From NCBI RefSeq assembly GCF_019059575.1, contig NW_024881711.1, forward strand, positions 372,001 through 436,000: a DNA stretch of 64,000 bases, written 5' to 3'. Source of the DNA: Amphibalanus amphitrite. Taxonomy: Eukaryota; Arthropoda; Thecostraca; Balanomorpha; Balanidae. Below the pieces are notes generated by a model. The model was given only the letters and a program-made list of their open reading frames with translations. It searched no databases and was not told where the DNA came from. Shown piece by piece: positions 10,553 to 21,740 of the stretch. How positions within the stretch are numbered: the stretch's first letter is position 1; each line of letters begins with the position of its first letter. Position numbers and translations under genes: made by a program.

Positions 10553-11064
10553 TTAAAGGAAAAGGGCCACCTTTAACATGGGGATTGAAACTGAGATAGC
10601 CATCTTGTAGCCCGTGTCCGAAAACCAGTTTATCTACCTCCTTACGGCCGATTTCGGCCTCCATTCGTAGTTATCGGCAATTTTAAAAGAAAATACGCCA
10701 GGAATGCGTCCTTATCCCAGGAATGCGTTCTTATCCGACAATACAGCCACCCGCGGCGAGGCTTTGGTTTTTTACCAATCGGCTCCAACCAGCTCAGCTT
10801 TAACCAATCAGCTTATCTGACACAATCAGACGAGTCTGTCTTCTGAAAGCTGATTGGCTTGAGTGTGACGTCATCGCTATGCCATCATACAGTAGGTGCC
10901 GTAGAGAGTATCAACATAGTACCAATATGTTAAATAGTTTTAAATACTTTTTCGCGAATTGTGCACTTCTGGCACCAGTTTTAAAAAGAAAATGAAAAAT
11001 AATAATGTCAAAATGAAAAACAACGATATCTTCATATTTCACGAAGGTGGCCCTTTTCCTTTAA
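10553..11064 (+). mobile_element. 512 bp TTAA MITE, copy 1
   Basis: TTAA plus AAGGAAAAGGGCCACCTT, and its inverted form at the right end. Nearly identical, same length, to 21741-22252. The interior carries several ccaat/attgg motifs and tgacgtca (about 10868). No coding capacity. Confidence 0.9.
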
Positions 11065-11275
11065 ATGCCCAGTAAACATGCCGACGTCGGCCCGACGTCG
11101 GTCCAACTTCGGCACGACGTCGGCTGGATGTCGGATATGCCCGCATGTACCGACGTCCAGCCGAGGTCCGGCCGACGTCGGGCCGACGTCGGACCGAGAT
11201 CAATTGCTGAGGTCAAGCCGACGTCAGGCCGACGTCGGGGCGACGTCGAACCGACATCGGCCGCTGTTTTGACCG
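11065..11275. repeat. GCCGACGTCGG degenerate satellite
   Basis: Tandem, self-complementary units of about 11-12 bp (gccgacgtcgg and variants), entered through cccagtaaacatgccgacg. The same unit and entry motif appear at 13233-13490. Translations of it (TSARRRPD and similar) are repeat artefacts. Confidence 0.88.
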
Positions 11276-11330
11276 TTAAAATAATATAAAATACATGTTT
11301 CATGTTTCATAAAGAGCTTCTGTATTCAAA

Positions 11331-11993
11331 ATGGAAATCATCATCAATGAAACTAAGATCAAGAGATGTTTTTCAATAAAATACCTAGGAGTAATGATTG
11401 ATGAAAACTTGAAATGGGAATCGCATATCAACTTAGTCTGTAAGAAAATAAGCTGTAGTATTGGCTTAATGGGTCGTGTCAGAGCGTTTCTTTCGGCAAG
11501 GGAGCTTTTACTTTTATACAACAGTATTGTTCTTCCTCATCTTAACTACTGTGCTGCCATATGGGGTAATGCGTACCTACACAGACTTCATAGAATAACG
11601 GTGCTTCAAAAGAGAGCCTTGAGGATAATTGATAACAAACCTTTCCTTTACCCGTCCCGTACCTTATTTGTTAAACACGGCATCCTTAAAATGCCTGAGC
11701 TTGCCAAACTACAGACAATCGTTATTCTTCTATCTTTTTTGACTGGAACCCTTCCAGCTGAAGTGTCTGACCTATTCAAACTTAGTACTTCCATTATTGT
11801 CAGGTCGCCTGAACATTTTGTTACGCCCTTTTCTCGTTTTAATTTCCGGATTTCTTCCATTTCGTTCAGTGCTCCTAAGGCATGGAATTCCATTGTTGCC
11901 AAAGACTTCCCTCAACTTGCCGATGTCCCCAGAAGCAAGGTTATTCTTAAAAAGTTTGTTAAGTCGGTGCTCATCAAAGAATATGGCGATTAG
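11331..11993 (+). pseudogene. 5'-truncated non-LTR retrotransposon reverse transcriptase (C-terminal part)
   Basis: An open frame of 220 codons encodes the C-terminal part of a LINE reverse transcriptase of the Jockey/CR1-like group. Visible motifs are KYLGVMIDENLKW (17-29), HINLVCKKI (32-40), PHLNYCAAIWGN (69-80) and LQKRALRII (92-100), the usual order after the catalytic palm. The YADD catalytic box, the endonuclease and ORF1 are missing, so this is a dead 5' truncation, the normal outcome of target-primed reverse transcription. The frame itself is unbroken, suggesting a fairly recent copy. It begins only about 55 bp after the GCCGACGTCGG satellite. The first ATG here is internal to the original protein and is not a true start. 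Confidence 0.88.
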
Positions 11994-13139
11994 GAGAACG
12001 TACCAGTACGTTACATTTTATGTAACTGAGCTAGATCAGTTTGTGGCGTATTGTATGATCTGTAATGTCATCCATGCTTTGGCCTATTACCTCTTCAATC
12101 GTTTTTCTCGATTATTTGCTGAGTTTTTTTCAATACAAATATTGTGACCAGTTACTTAATACTCATTTGTTTTTCTCGTGATATATTTTTATAAGGACAG
12201 TTAACGCGTAAATCACCTGACAAACTATTTAAGTCTCTTTTCTACAAGAATATTTATTACGCAGTTTTCGTCACGTGTTATTGTTGTTGTTTTTTTTCTT
12301 TTGTTTTGTTTATGCATACATTGTTTGCTTTTTCATTCGTCTTTTTTGTCCTTATCCTACCTAACCATTGTCAGCCCTGGGTACTCAGCGGACGTCACTA
12401 GCCATGCTATCTGTCTGCTGGGTCCCCAGGGGTAACCTTTTTACTAATACCTGTGGTGGCGGGCTGTCCATAGCTTGAAAAAAGAGCGGGGAGTGATGTG
12501 ACCTAATGTGCTTGAATTCCCCTCCTTGAATGAAGTTCTATGGTACTTAACGTAGCCAGGTCACATGGGCATGGAAGGGCACTCCTGCATACCTGTTCCA
12601 CTATGTTTCACATGGTGGACAATTCAATAGGTATGGGAAAAAAAAAATATCCTCAGGAAACTCAAATCTTCCTCCACGGCGCAACCCCCTGATCCGGACT
12701 GGACGGGAAACTTTATCTCATTTGGGATTGCCCGTAAGCCGAGCTCGCCCGTAGCCGGGTGCGGTGAGTGCTTGGGGGCTGCTCGGCCTATCCTTTGGTC
12801 AGGCTCAGCCACGGCAACTCACCAGGGCCGGGCCCAGTTCATATAGAAAGGCCAGTCGGCAAGTGTCACTTTGCCAAAGTGCCACTTCATATCAAAGGGG
12901 CACTTTGGGAAACGTTGGTGCAGGTGTGTAAGAGTGGCTACCTAGTAATATGAATCCATTGTGGGGTTGCCCTTTCCAATAAGTGTCACCTAACAGCAAT
13001 GGGACCAGGGACTCTATATGAGCTGGACCCAGGGTGCTCGCCAAGAAGACCAATGTCTCCATCCTATCATCCTTCCGGCTCTGAAATGGTCTTGTCAGAC
13101 CGAAAGGGCATAACCCAACAAATCAAACTAAATTCGCCA
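11994..13139. other. Probable LINE 3' flank, then unassigned sequence
   Basis: 11994-12480 is AT-rich and directly follows the LINE frame; it may include the LINE 3' UTR but no poly-A or short tail repeat fixes the end. 12480-13139 is GC-richer and shows no domain, RNA or repeat partner. Confidence 0.4.
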
Positions 13140-13142
13140 TCT

Positions 13143-13332
13143 GGCTGCGTGGTGTGGTGGCTAGCGCACTAACCTCGCGTTTAAATGACACGGGGTTCGA
13201 ATCCCATCGCCGGATGATGCTTTTGGCGTGTTGTCCCAGTAAACATGCCGACGTCGGCGACTGGGGGGCTTGAATCCCGCCGCCGGTTGATATCTTTGGC
13301 GCGTTGTCCCAATAAACATGCCGACGTCGGCC
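13143..13332 (+). repeat. tRNA-derived SINE with a duplicated 3' part
   Basis: gcgtggtgtggtggctagcgc gives an A-box-like start and GGTTCGAATCC at 13194-13204 is a perfect B box. The following 70 bp (gaatccc.tcgccgg.tgat..tttggcg.gttgtccca.taaacatgc) is repeated once at 13266-13332 with small changes. Pol III-type SINE is likely; not a functional tRNA. Confidence 0.65.
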
Positions 13333-13490
13333 CGTCGGTCCAACGACAAACGATCTCGTCAACCTCGGCAAACGACCTTGGCCCGACGTCGGCTCGACGT
13401 CGGCTGGACTTCGGCTGGACGTCGGAACATGCGGGCATATCCGACGTCCAGCCGATGTCGGGCCGACGTCGGCATGTTTACTGGGTGAAC
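13233..13490. repeat. GCCGACGTCGG satellite, second locus
   Basis: Same unit as at 11065. It opens with ccagtaaacatgccgacg and closes with cgtcggcatgtttactggg, so here the satellite is bounded by inverted copies of the same motif, like the ends of a small element. Confidence 0.85.
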
Positions 13491-14398
13491 TTGATTTTGA
13501 CATGAAGATCATGACCCAGTGACCTGGAAATTGCTGTCTGCCTGGGATCGGGGTCACCGTATTGATTAAGACCATTTGCGAGCCAATCGAACAGTTAGTT
13601 TAGGCCGTAAAGCGTTCCCCGTCCTTTGACCTTGAACTTGACCTTGAAGGTCATGACTCATTGACATGAGAATCGCTGCTAACCTGCATCGAGGAACGGG
13701 AAAACAAATGAGGGTCTATTTATCAAAACCAGTACATTGATTTCTGAGTTATTGCGCTCTCCGTCCGATTATCAAATTCTTAGTTAGATATTCGCGAATA
13801 TCAATTGGCTGCTCAGTGGACGGACGTGACATTAGCCGACCTTGGCGCTTTCATCGTTCGCGGCGAATGCTGCGAATACGACGCATAACATTATTAGAAA
13901 GCGCGGGCTCTCTCTATCGTCTGGATAAAAATAGGCCCCGCCCATCCCAATCAGCTGCTGCATGACGAGTTGATGACGACAACCACTACTTACCAGCAAC
14001 CAATCTAGGGATAGCGTACGTGACAGTAATGGTGCAGCGGTTGCAAAATATTGCATTGTTATTCAAACGGTTTTTGCTTTTTGATTGTGATTGTATTGAG
14101 ATATGTGATTAGATGAGGTGTTGTTGAAGGCAGGTATTTTTTTAAATATTTTTTGACAATTTTTTGCCCCCTTGTGCTGAACCCGGGACCACCTGAAGTC
14201 TAAACCTCATTTTATATAACATGTCAATGCTGATGCTGTCCAGCTCAGAGTTTTTTTTTTGGGGGGGGGGGCAAACCAAAACAATTTATCGATTCTTTCC
14301 ATGCATCGTCCATAGGCGTAATGTTAAAATTATGCCGTTTGGGGGGGGCAAATGCCTATTTTGCCCCCCCTGGATCCGCCACTGACTGCTCCGATCCT
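13491..14398. other. No gene; dispersed-repeat copy and an hAT-like tip
   Basis: 13688-13790 matches 10455-10552. At 14365-14391 the sequence gccccccctggatccgccactg is the usual outer tip of hAT-like elements (CAGTGGCGGATCCAGG reversed); its partner tip was not found. Confidence 0.5.
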
Positions 14399-17300
14399 GG
14401 TCATGCAACCAACGTTCATGGGTGGTGTTTCACGGCAGAGCACTGCAGTGCGCTGCGTGTGTCAGAGCATTGGGTTGCCATGGCAGTGTCAACAAAGTTC
14501 ACTGTGACGCTAAGCTATATGACAGCATCCCAGAACGCTAGCACGCTGCGGTACCAGCACCAGCAGCATGCTAGCAGTATTTGAACTCAAACCTCTGTTC
14601 TTGGTACGGTTTTTCAGAACATCTCACTCTGTTCCAAACGCGATTCATCATAAACTAAGAGATCACATGCAACGTCATTTGAGTGATGCTATGGTATGCC
14701 GTAGCTACCAGTGCACACAGTGTCTGGATGGTGAAACAGGGCCATTATTAATCACATTTGCTTTGCTTTGTTTCAGCAGAAACCTGTCTGCACATGGGAG
14801 GAGCGCAACAAAAGCCCATCAAGTTCATGCATGGCAGTGGATCTCAACAGCAGAAAACCAGAAAGAACATGGATGCTTGTAGATTGCAGTTGTACACTGC
14901 TGTTATCACGTGATGTGTGTGGCTGGCATTGCTCCTGGCAAGAACCACCTGCAAGTGATGAGATGGTGCCTCAGTCGTTGAGTGTGCTGCAGTGTGAGAG
15001 GCGCCCTGATCTCTACTTTGTGATGGGTTTCCATTGGAAGTTCAACTGAGAAGTGAGAAGTGACTGTGACCATGCTCGAGCATGCCAGTGGAGCTTTACA
15101 TGCTTAGGGCAGCTTTTGAACAGATGCTGACCATGGCATGTCCCATCCAGTTATCACGTGCATAGAATGGTGGGGGGAGGGCAACTCTGGTTGAGTCAGC
15201 CCTACTGCGCTGGGGGTACAGATGGCCGCTTACGTTTGGTGTGTCCTGCACTGCATTATCAAGCCCAGTCTGCTGCCACAGGCAATGGATCGGGCTGCAC
15301 TATATTAAAGGCAGACTATCTTGCAAAGGAGGCTGGCATCCTCTCCCATAATGACACACCAATTGGCAATCATCGCTGCGATGATCACGAGGGTGTCCGC
15401 TTATCTAACATGGTGAGGTGGAGAGCCAGCTCAAGCTGGCCTGAGGGATGGTTTTACTTCATCTGAGGCCCCCTTTCCCCGCCTGCCAGGTCCGGTCAAA
15501 CGACCGCTTCACAGTGAACGACTTGCAGTGGATGCCGTCCCACAGCGCAACGAGCGCGCCGACCAGAGGCGGCGGCCAAGAGGCGGCCGCGCTCCCCCAG
15601 TCGACGGTCCCGGTGGACGTCGGCAACGCCCACCGCGCGACCATCAGATCGGCTCGCGACCGCGCCGTCGCCGACTGACCGCATGACTGGTATCTGTTCT
15701 TGATGTGGGACCGACTGCCACCGCCGGTCGCGGAAGGGCATCGCTCATCGGCCATCGACGTTCACCAGCTTCGCGTGGGTCACTGTTCGGGCTGCCACCA
15801 ATACACCGAATCGGATGGAACCCTGTCGGCGAATGCCGGCGGTGCCCCGACATCGACTGCGCGGCGGCCAGTGCATCGCGTGCCGGGAGGAGGCTGGCAC
15901 CCCCGATCGGTCATTGGTCACAAACCGTGTCCCAGCTCATGACTGCATCCAGCGCAGCTCTGTGCGATGTTCTGCTGCAGTCTGCCGCGTGTGTTGAAAG
16001 AAGAATGAACACGAGAAAACCTCAAAACTTTATGCCTATTAGTATTTGACCAGTATTGGAATAAGTTTGGATTTTGAGAATTTGTGTCCCTGTGCTTGTG
16101 CCTGTGTGAAAAGGCATGCTTTACGGTGTACCATCTCAATTTGTGCGGCTGCTGACAAGCCACCTGGGTGCCAACGTATGTGCGAATCCGCGAATACGTT
16201 GTGTTTCGTCAGTCGGTATCGTTCTGAAAATATTGACTGCAATAGGCTATATAGCGTATGACGGTTCAGCCCAGCAGTAATAACTGACCATTGATTGGGC
16301 GAATTTTGTGTGGTGGTTCGCTAATACATAACCTAAAGAGTGTTTTGCCGGAATTGTTTAGTAGCAGAACTGACCGGAATATAAGTAGAATGCAACGGTT
16401 TGAATCGTTAATTTGTTGAAACGATTGTTCTCTGAGACCACTGTGTAACTTTTGACCTGAGAATCACCAATTATAACGACAATGGTGGAAGCAGTAGGCA
16501 CTGTAGAGTGTAGGCAGCACTATATAGTTGGCACACTTACGCAAGCACACGACTTACGCAGTGGACATCTGCATCATGCATGTTAAGGTTTACTGGGAAG
16601 AGTGAGAAATTAGTCAAGGCGATATTTCCAATTGAGCTGGGGCGGAGAGGGGGAGGGGACGTATGGTCAGCTATGCCAATAATTCATTCTCGTTATGCAG
16701 CTGTGTAAAAGGGCGTCGTTTTTTTCTTGGGTGAGACCTTCCCCATTGGCCATTTCCAAGCTAAATCGTGGTGGAGAGTCTGGAGACCTCAGCCTCGGTA
16801 GTCGGTACCCTGCGCGCTGCGCCACCTTGCGAAACATAAAGCAGCAGTCCTGACATCTACAGGCGTTACTTTTCATGAAAGCGTGGATGTGTTCGCGCTT
16901 ATGCGAAGAAAATTCTTCCGAGTATGGTTGATAATGAGATTAATTGTTGTCATTTATTTATTAATTCATTGGCAAAAGTACCCTAATAAATCGGTAAAGT
17001 AGCTTAAACTGTATCGTATTTCCTTGAGAAAAAATGACGAACTCATCCTAAGACATCCAGATTATTGGATGCGTTCGTCAGTTGTAAGTAGTTCAAGTTT
17101 TTGGAAAAAGTTGCTTGTGGAAAATCATAATATTTCAAAGATATGCCTATTTTCGAATAGTTTATGCATTTATCTGCATTGAAAAATGATTGTAAAGCAA
17201 AAGTGCAAACGATTGTTGTCAATTTATTCTCTCAAATCACTATTTACGAACGCACAAAACTCCAGCTTTTAATTTAGTGCGTGTGCGAATTGCGGTCAGG

Positions 17301-17881
17301 AAAAAAGATTTAAACTGTCTATATTCCTCTTAAAACAATGAAGGATGAATGAGAAAAACGCTGTTTTGAACAATTGTATGTTTATTTTTTCTCAATTAAG
17401 CAAAAAACCAAAATTTTCAACTATTATTACATTTGCTCTCACAAAACCCATCACTTTTAAGCATGACGTCATGTCAGCCAAACTTACTAGCGCCATCTCT
17501 GGAGAGCATCTTTCGAAACCTCCAGACGATAGAGAGAGCCAAAGCGCGCGCGGTACGCGCCGTACGCGCGGCACTGCCGTTTAGACTTTAGAGTTCTATA
17601 GCCTTGTTTTAGGTTTTAGGTATCTTGGTATTGCCTTGACCTAACAACCAAACAGCCTCTACTCAGCGGCAACTATCAGTTAACATTTTTTCAATGACAT
17701 ACCCTGATTCCAATTTGTTTGTCTGTAGGTGCATGATTGCTGCGAGATTGTAAATGATTTATTGAATTTGATTTGGTGAATACCGTTTTTTTCCTGTTAA
17801 TAATACCTTCTCTGGAGCTGTATAACAAGGTAGGTGCCTAGGTATTTCTTTTTGTTATTTAGATTGATGATTGATGTATTA
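14399..17881. other. 3.5 kb without an assignable gene
   Basis: No domain could be recognised on either strand. 15485-15960 is markedly GC- and CpG-rich and may hold an exon (see separate entry). 16920-17340 is AT-rich and plain. About 17520-17580 has a gcgcgcggtacgcgc block. Confidence 0.4.
15490..15678 (+). CDS. Possible GC-rich terminal exon (unrecognised)
   Basis: A pyrimidine-rich stretch with CTGCCAG (15482-15489) could be an acceptor, followed by 62 open codons to TGA. The peptide starts VRSNDRFTVNDLQWMPSHSA and then becomes A/T/R-rich. I recognise no family. The opposite strand is also open here (15459-15755), as expected in GC-rich DNA, so the coding strand, or coding status at all, is doubtful. 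Composition differs sharply from the flanks, which is the only reason to list it. Confidence 0.15.
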   Translation, partial: VRSNDRFTVNDLQWMPSHSATSAPTRGGGQEAAALPQSTVPVDVGNAHRATIRSARDRAVAD

Positions 17882-18730
17882 GTCAGGGGAGGTTTCGTCA
17901 ATCGTCAGTTTTAGCATGTGCTATTTTTATCATATGTACCAAAAATGGCAACGGTTCTGCTATTTTTTACAACGATGAAGCTGATTTCACTCCTCAGCAA
18001 GGAAATCACAATTTTGGAAAGATAAGGACTGATTTTAGAAAAGAAGTGCTGCCACCTGGTGCAAGAAGAAAGCCAGCTTAATATGCCCTTTGTTTGTATG
18101 GTAGTTTGTTTTGTGGCCTGAAGTTGGAACTTAAAATTTGAATTGAAGCATCCGAAAATGATCGATATTGATCGAAAACATGATGTTGATGAAAAAATAA
18201 TATGTTAAGTTGAGAGAGGAGGTCATTTTATCCAGATGCGGTGGTTTACTTCTTGAAATTATTTTTGCTAATTGACGGCCGCATATCATCCGTCATTACA
18301 TGGCGGTCGTCATAAACAAAAACAATTCAAAGAAGTAGGTAAACCACAGCATCTGGATGAAATCGCCTCCTCTTTCAACTTAACATATTCTTTTTTCATC
18401 AAAATTATGTGTTCGATCAATATTGGTCATTTTCGGATGCTGCAACTTGAAGTTCCAACTTCAGACCACCAAAGAGGGTATACGTCAATGTTGGACTACC
18501 ATACAAACAACGGCCATATTAAAGCTGGGTTATTCTTTTTGCACCAGGTGGCAGCACTTCTTTTCCAAAATCAGTGCTTGTATTTCCAAAATCGTGATTT
18601 CCTCGCTGAGGAGTGAAATCGGCTTCATCGTTGCCAAAAATGGCTGAAAGCGTTGTCATTTTTGGCACATGGTTGCCAAAAATGGCATGTGCTAAAAATG
18701 ACAACGATTGACCAAACCTCCCCCGACTGG
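17882..18730. repeat. 0.85 kb foldback (inverted repeat arms about 400 bp)
   Basis: gtcaggggaggttt at 17882 pairs with aaacctcccccgac ending 18730. The arms stay alignable to the centre near 18306 (gtgctgccacctggtgca / tgcaccaggtggcagcac; ttaagttgagagaggagg / cctcctctttcaacttaa). No coding. The arms have diverged by scattered substitutions, so it is not recent. Confidence 0.82.
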
Positions 18731-19332
18731 TATAGGGGAGGAAGGGGAAATGGTAAATGTCAAGATAAAGTCCTAAGAAGATTTCAAGGATACCGTAAAA
18801 TGGGGTGTTAAGGGACAGCGGGGTGTTAAGGGACAGTTGCACGGGAAAAACTTTGAGTCATATTAAGTTCCTAATTTGAGAAGGTTAAATAAAAACTTGA
18901 GTGTGGTAGTTGACACTGTTTTGTTTTTGACTGTGGGACAAAATGGCATGGTTTTTCATGCAAGTGATTTGGTTCAAAAATGGCTTTGAAAATCATGCTA
19001 CATTTTCAGAGAATTGAAACATATCCAAAACTCTGCGTGTACCACATAAACTATTTGGTGTACAGGGAAAATGAATACATAGGTGTATTGGCACATCTAT
19101 TGCACATGTTTCCTGAAAATTTATACAAATCTTCCCATTCATTCATCATCCTCTTTCTCTTTTCCGAACACATGCATATTTTGAGATGCATGTGGGGTGC
19201 TAAGGGACAGGGAAGAAAAAATAGAAAATAAAATTTAAATATAATTTCATAAAGTTTTCTTTCAGTGGGCATGGAAAACACCAAATTCCACATAAAATGC
19301 TGGCAAGTTCATGCTTTTATCTTTAACACACC

Positions 19333-21357
19333 TTAACCCTCGCCCTGGCAGGGGGGGGGGTCGATGTGACCCCCCCCCCTAAGGTTTTTCGAAGATAGCG
19401 TAAAGCGCCGCCAAATTTGGCACAGCTTATGGAGCAACCTTTTTACATATGACCTGAAAATTTCAGGTCCGGGTGACCTTGGGTCAGGTCACCAGGTCAG
19501 AAAAACCGGTACAAGGTCATGGTCAAATTTCAATTTACTTTTTGCACCTGTCCAACTCACAGTTTTGGACTGATTTCCTTCAAACTTTCAGGATGTGCTA
19601 AGTTCACCGAGTTGTGTAACATATAGTTCGTTTTTTTTTTAGGTCACTGACCTGAGGTCAGTTAGAGGTCATTACGTCGTAATGTTAAGCCTATGGGAAA
19701 ATACTAAATTCGGAAAATACTGGAGATATCCGCTTCGTTCTATCACTTTTGTGCTTTGAAACCACAGTACTTAACAGCAGGTCACTTGGTGCTTCTTTGT
19801 TTGGTGTACTTATCCATGGGTCAGGTCAAATGAGGTCAACTGAGGTCAAATGACGTTTTTGCCAATAACTTGGCACATAGTGACGCTAGAGCTTAAAAAA
19901 TGGTATTGTGTTTCTGGTGATCAGCCAAATCGAATGATATGCAATATAATGCAATTTGGTTAAGTTGAACTTAATTCATTAATTTAACCCGCGCACCGAC
20001 GGGGGGGGGCGGATATCCGCCCCCCTGAGGTTTTTCGCGAATAGCGGGAAAACCGCGCGCCGCGAAATTTGGTATGACTATAACCTCATCAATTTTACAC
20101 ATGGTGTGCAAGTTTGAACCTCCTACCTTTTAAGGTCAGGTCACCAGGTCACTTTGAATGACCCAACCTCAAGTCACTTTTTTGCAACTTTGTCACCGTG
20201 CCAGAGCTACAGTAGATGTCGAAGGTCTTCGAAAGTCGCAGGATATTATTAGGTCATTAGTAGCTACAATTTGTATATCTCGGAATTTTGATATCGGTGA
20301 CCTAAGGTCAGGTCAATTTCGCGACCTCCCCATTATAAGTCAATGGGGGAAAAATCAACTCCCTGTTTTTACCACTAAAACGGGTCGGAATGGCCCCATA
20401 TACCATACATGACTTCATATACGATCAACCTTCACTACCTTGAGGTCTGTTTTGCTGTTGTGCAGCTGTGAGGTCATGTGACGTCATCAAAGTTCACCAA
20501 AGGTTTTTGGCCAATAACTCCGTACAGGAACAAGATACAGACGCGTGGATGGTCTCATTGTGTTCAGCTCGTCAAGACGCATCGAATGATATACATGATG
20601 ACCTCGAGGTCACGTGACCTGAGGTCAACCTTTGACCTTGACCTTTCGAGGTCAACATATATATCATTCGATGCGGATTGACGAGAGGATCACGATGATG
20701 CCCTTAGTTTGTTCCTATCTTGACTAATTCGAAAGTTATTCGAGAAAAACTCTCCATATCTGGCGCCGCCATTTTGACTTTTTCGACCCCTGTGACGTCA
20801 TCTTTGACCTGACCTGAAAATGACCTTAGTAAAAATTGTAGATCGTGGCCGTGCGTATCCGATGCCGTTTACCGCTTGTCGCTATCTTGCTTCGTTCTCG
20901 AGATCTCACGGGGGGGGGGCGGTCATCCGCCCCCCCCGTCGGTGCGAAGTTGGCGCAAACCCCCGTCGGTGCGCGGGTTAAGTTTACTTAAAATTTAAGA
21001 AAAACTTTGAGTACACTTAAGCAAGCTAAAAAGTATATCATTCGACGCGCCTTGACGTGCTGAGTTCACTGGTGCTTTACTTTTTGCTCTATCTTAATTA
21101 GATCAAAAGTTATAAGCGAAAAACTTTTGACCTGTTTTTAGCAAAAATTTTACATTTATACCCCCCCCCCAAAACCCCCTAAATATTTACCTAGAGCAAC
21201 TAAATTTGCACAGGGGCGAGAAATCCATGGGGCCCACCTAACTACCAAATTTGGTGTTTCTAGGTGCCATAGGAGCCAATCGCGAGGGGGGGGGGGGTCG
21301 CATCGACCCCCCTGCCAGGCCGTGTTATGAAAAATGCCCTGCCAGGGCGACGGTTAA
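19333..21357 (+). mobile_element. AGGTCA-rich TTAA element C (about 1.0 kb, carrying element D)
   Basis: TTAACCCTCGCCCTGGCAGG at the left; two-part right tip ctgccaggc...gccctgccagggcgacgg plus TTAA. Hairpins near both ends share the core tcgatg/catcga between G and C runs. Removing D (19984-20981) leaves about 1.0 kb. Confidence 0.82.
19984..20981 (+). mobile_element. AGGTCA-rich TTAA element D (998 bp), nested in C
   Basis: TTAACCCGCGCACCGACGG at left; right tip gtcggtgcg...gtcggtgcgcggg plus TTAA. Both subterminal hairpins have ggcgg-at-ccgcc type cores. The centre (20579-20670) is cgcatcgaatgatata ... tatatcattcgatgcg enclosing tgacctcgaggtcacgtgacct. Same family as the interrupted copy at 51110-54284. 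Confidence 0.87.
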
Positions 21358-21740
21358 GTTATATAACAAAACACCTCAAAACTCACTTAACACTCTCTTT
21401 TATAATGATGGCTCAATGAAGACTGATGTAGTTAAATGAGATGTCATCATGAAAAGGCCAAAACAAAGAGGGCAACATAATGAAAAGTGACTAGCTTCAA
21501 AATGGGTTTTTGTTGATGACAGAAGGGTACTTTTTGGTTCTGTTTACCTTATAATAATCACATTTTTCAGAAGCGTAAACTGCATTGCATGTAATTAGCT
21601 AACAAGGCCATTAGTGGTGAATTAACCTGAGTTGTTTTGTGACAGAATATGCAAAACATTTCAATAAATAAATTGTGTGCCCTTTCACACCCCAATTGCG
21701 GGCATTTGATGACTATTTCTTGGTATAATATAAGTGTCCC

